The notes below the pieces were generated by a model, which was not told the origin of the DNA, searched no databases, and saw nothing but the letters and a program-made list of their open reading frames with translations. Shown here one piece after another: positions 42,339-44,451 of a stretch of DNA of 44,451 nucleotides. Source of the stretch: Chara braunii (Eukaryota > Streptophyta > Charophyceae > Charales > Characeae); contig BFEA01000352.1 in the NCBI GenBank assembly GCA_003427395.1, positions 17,955 to 62,405 of the forward strand, read 5' to 3'. The number at the start of each line of letters is the position of its first letter. Positions within the stretch are counted from its first letter, which is position 1. The position numbers and the translations under genes are program-made.

Positions 42339-42744
42339 ATGTCGCGTTCGCTATAGACAAGTCTGCAAGAGAAATCCATGGCTGTGCCAGACTGTTTCGT
42401 CGGACTTTCACCTATTCATCAGGAGGTTGAACACCGACAGTCTGGCCAGGATGCATTCTACTGATGGATACGGGCTTATCACGTCGCCCAGAGTTAGTCT
42501 GCCCCTAAGAAAAAGGTCGACTTCTATCACTCCAACCAACCTTGAAATTCTAGCAGACTGTCGGTCCAAAGCCCCTGATAGAATGTTAGTACATCTGAGA
42601 AACTAATCTGGCATATCCATAAAACCCATTCCACACACCCCGCCGTTCCGCCAGATATCTCCCTCAGTATCAATCAGACAAGAGGAAAAGATGGGAGATT
42701 GGGATGATGCAGGCATTCTTTGATTTCAGTCAATCACCATCGGC

Positions 42745-42853
<109 letters not shown>

Positions 42854-42989
42854 GGCAAAGCACGACATACCTACAACATTGGCTGATGAGATACAAACAC
42901 AAAGTGAACAGACTGGGTCTGGGTCGAGAGGACCAGACCAGCAACACGCCGAGATATAAATAAAGGGAAGGCGTCAACACATTCATTCA

Positions 42990-44240
42990 TTTTGCCTGTG
43001 CGAAGACATCTCAAGAACATGGTCATTAAGACCTGCGGATCATAGCGTACGCCAGGCACGACAATGAGACGCTCTACAACAGAGGTAAGTTCACGCACAG
43101 ACTTGTACTTCTTAGTATCAAGTTGGGTCAACGCGTCAGTGGCCTGTTGGGCTTGCTGAGGGTTGTGCCATCGCGTTTCTACCCACTCCATAAAACTTTT
43201 AAAAGTGTGGGTCTTAGCCCAATCTTTCATTCTTCTGCCGAACCCTTTCGAGGCTACTAGTCCATCTAACCATCGCGCTGCCGAACCCTCAAGATATGAG
43301 CGGAAATGATCACCTTTTCCTCTAACAACGTCCTCTTTGCCCTTACCCACACCGACACCGTTCTCAACCAAGTGTCGAGAGGCTCATCCTTCTTATCTCC
43401 TGAGAAGGTTGAGGGTGGTTTTAGTGGAGTCTTGGGGTACCAAGGCTGTTGTTGTCCCACTGGTGGGACCGGATGCTGTGTAGCTCCAGCCGCTGAACCA
43501 AAAGATGAAGAAGAAACAGTCTGTGATGCTGCTGCTGATACACTGCTTCACGTGCTACTAAACTGAGACATAGTGGGTCCTGTCATCACCGGTGAGGAAA
43601 TCGGTGATGGAAAGCTGGTGGTCGGAAACCGCGCCTGCCTGTTGGAGACGTGAAAGCCCTTCCCATCCCCCGCATGACACTCAGTATCTGGTCTAGGGTA
43701 TCTTGGATGGCATTCACTTTGCTGTCCATGTAAGCATGCATGGACAGTAGACTTGCCTTGAGGATTCTACTTGTGTCGTCAAGGACAGCGTCATCGAACC
43801 CTTCTACAACAGCTCTGTCCGCCCTCCTACTCTCTACTCTAGCTTTCCTACCGTAGTTCTAATCTTTGTCTCTCTTTCAGTAGCTTCTCTAACCGTAAGC
43901 GAATCAACTCCACTTGCTGGAGTTCAATGGCCTCTCTAGTGCGTGGAGGTGGCGAGCTGTACTGTGAGCCCGCCATCTGATTAGAAGAACTGCTTGATCC
44001 TACTCCACTGGACGTGGACTACGAGCTGGTCGGATGCCTAACGGTTGCTGACCTGAAGAGGCTGCTGCAGATGTAGCCATCGCTATTGCGCTAGCTACTG
44101 CTACTGCAAACACTTGTTCTGCAACTGCTGCTGCCTCTCTAGCAGTCTCTAGCTGTCGGACCCTTGCTTCAGCCTTCAACCTTCTCTCGTGATCATCATC
44201 GTGATCGTCGTCATTGTGCCCCGTCATCATCATCACGGAC
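42990..44240 (-). pseudogene. gag: Gag of a second gypsy-like retroelement, decayed
   Basis: Read on the minus strand, the 5' part has trinucleotide-rich codons (Asp/His runs), then ERRLKAEARVRQLETAREAA, and in another frame MAGSQYSSPPPRTREAIELQ with a following coiled-coil stretch (VELIRLRLEKLLKERQR). DDTSRILKASLLSMHAYMDS and VNAIQDTLDQILSVM continue the coiled coil. The capsid part reads PLKPPSTFSGDKKDEPLDTW, then shifts frame near 43310 to HFRSYLEGSAARWLDGLV, FKSFMEWVETRW and LTSVVERLIVVPG. These match the retrotransposon Gag core. Similarity ends near 42990, before any zinc knuckle or protease, where microsatellites begin. At least three frame breaks are present. The rest of the element would lie beyond 44451 or is lost. 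Confidence 0.7.
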
Positions 44241-44345
44241 GGGATCGCCGCCGTCGCGCCACGTCATCACCACCATGACCCGTCGTCCTCGTCGCTGCAC
44301 CGCGCCGTCCTCGTCATCGCCGTCGTTCCCGTCACGCAGATAAGT

Positions 44346-44451
44346 AATCAACGACAATTTTTTATTTTTTTTTTCCCCTTCTTATCTTCCTTCCTCGTTT
44401 CTTTTCTTCTTCTTCTTCTTCTTCTTCTTCTTCTCCTCTCCCGCTGTCGCG
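44346..44451. repeat. T run and (CTT)n microsatellite
   Basis: A T-rich run at 44360-44376 is followed by CTT repeats from 44404 to about 44434 near the window edge. Confidence 0.85.

Noticed and set aside
41526-42411. Long minus-strand frames of more than 180 codons
   Set aside because: They are Ser-Leu, Cys-Val or Thr-His runs produced by CA, GA and TG microsatellites.

Overview
This window is eukaryotic nuclear DNA built almost entirely of decayed transposable elements, SINEs, foldback elements, microsatellites and local tandem repeats. I find no intact host gene that I can name, no rRNA, no functional tRNA gene and no CRISPR array. The mix includes a Penelope-like element whose GIY-YIG nuclease lies N-terminal of the reverse transcriptase, Ty3/gypsy elements, a tRNA-Asp primer-binding site of the kind common in plant gypsy elements, and tRNA-derived SINEs. 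It suggests a large, repeat-rich green-lineage genome, possibly a streptophyte alga such as Chara. That taxonomic placement is inference only. Bases 1-780 and short patches near 26.8 and 27.6 kb contain N calls.

Layout. (1) 177-2750, minus strand: a 5'-truncated Penelope-like element of the permuted (Chlamys/Naiad-like) type. (2) 2.75-8.7 kb: GC-rich and unassigned DNA with small inverted and tandem repeats. (3) 8.9-19.7 kb, plus strand: a Ty3/gypsy retroelement with a perfect 18-nt tRNA-Asp(GTC) primer-binding site at 11101. It has a 2.9-kb leader containing tandemly duplicated small-protein modules of two families, then an open gag frame with a CCHC knuckle, then decayed protease, RT and RNase H. 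The integrase has lost its zinc-binding and catalytic core, leaving only the C-terminal part. A further intact 213-aa member of the leader family lies upstream of the primer-binding site, directly after a 23-bp minisatellite. (4) 19.2-22.9 kb: several local tandem arrays and a decayed unknown protein gene. (5) 23-31 kb: a repeat cluster with at least four copies of one tRNA-derived SINE family (two with perfect 13-bp target duplications), foldback/MITE elements and tandem arrays. (6) 31.5-34.4 kb, plus strand: a broken gene resembling DUF7869-type proteins, which have a transposase-like arrangement of acidic motifs. (7) 34.4-41 kb: unassigned, including a diverged direct duplication about 1.24 kb apart. 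(8) 41.2-42.9 kb: long CA, GA, TG and GATA microsatellites. (9) 42.9-44.2 kb, minus strand: a broken gag of a second gypsy-like element.

The most unusual item is the leader of the central retroelement. At least four, probably five, diverged copies of a roughly 120-aa module (shared hallmarks YExVRYE, a D-x-Y-x-x-RxYV core and NWSAVI) are followed by two copies of a second roughly 90-aa module (shared ending VSLARR). All are placed between the primer-binding site and gag, a position where gypsy elements do not usually encode proteins. I recognise neither family. In-frame TGA codons recur through several of the decayed frames; at one site the RT family has tryptophan. This is consistent with deamination-type decay.
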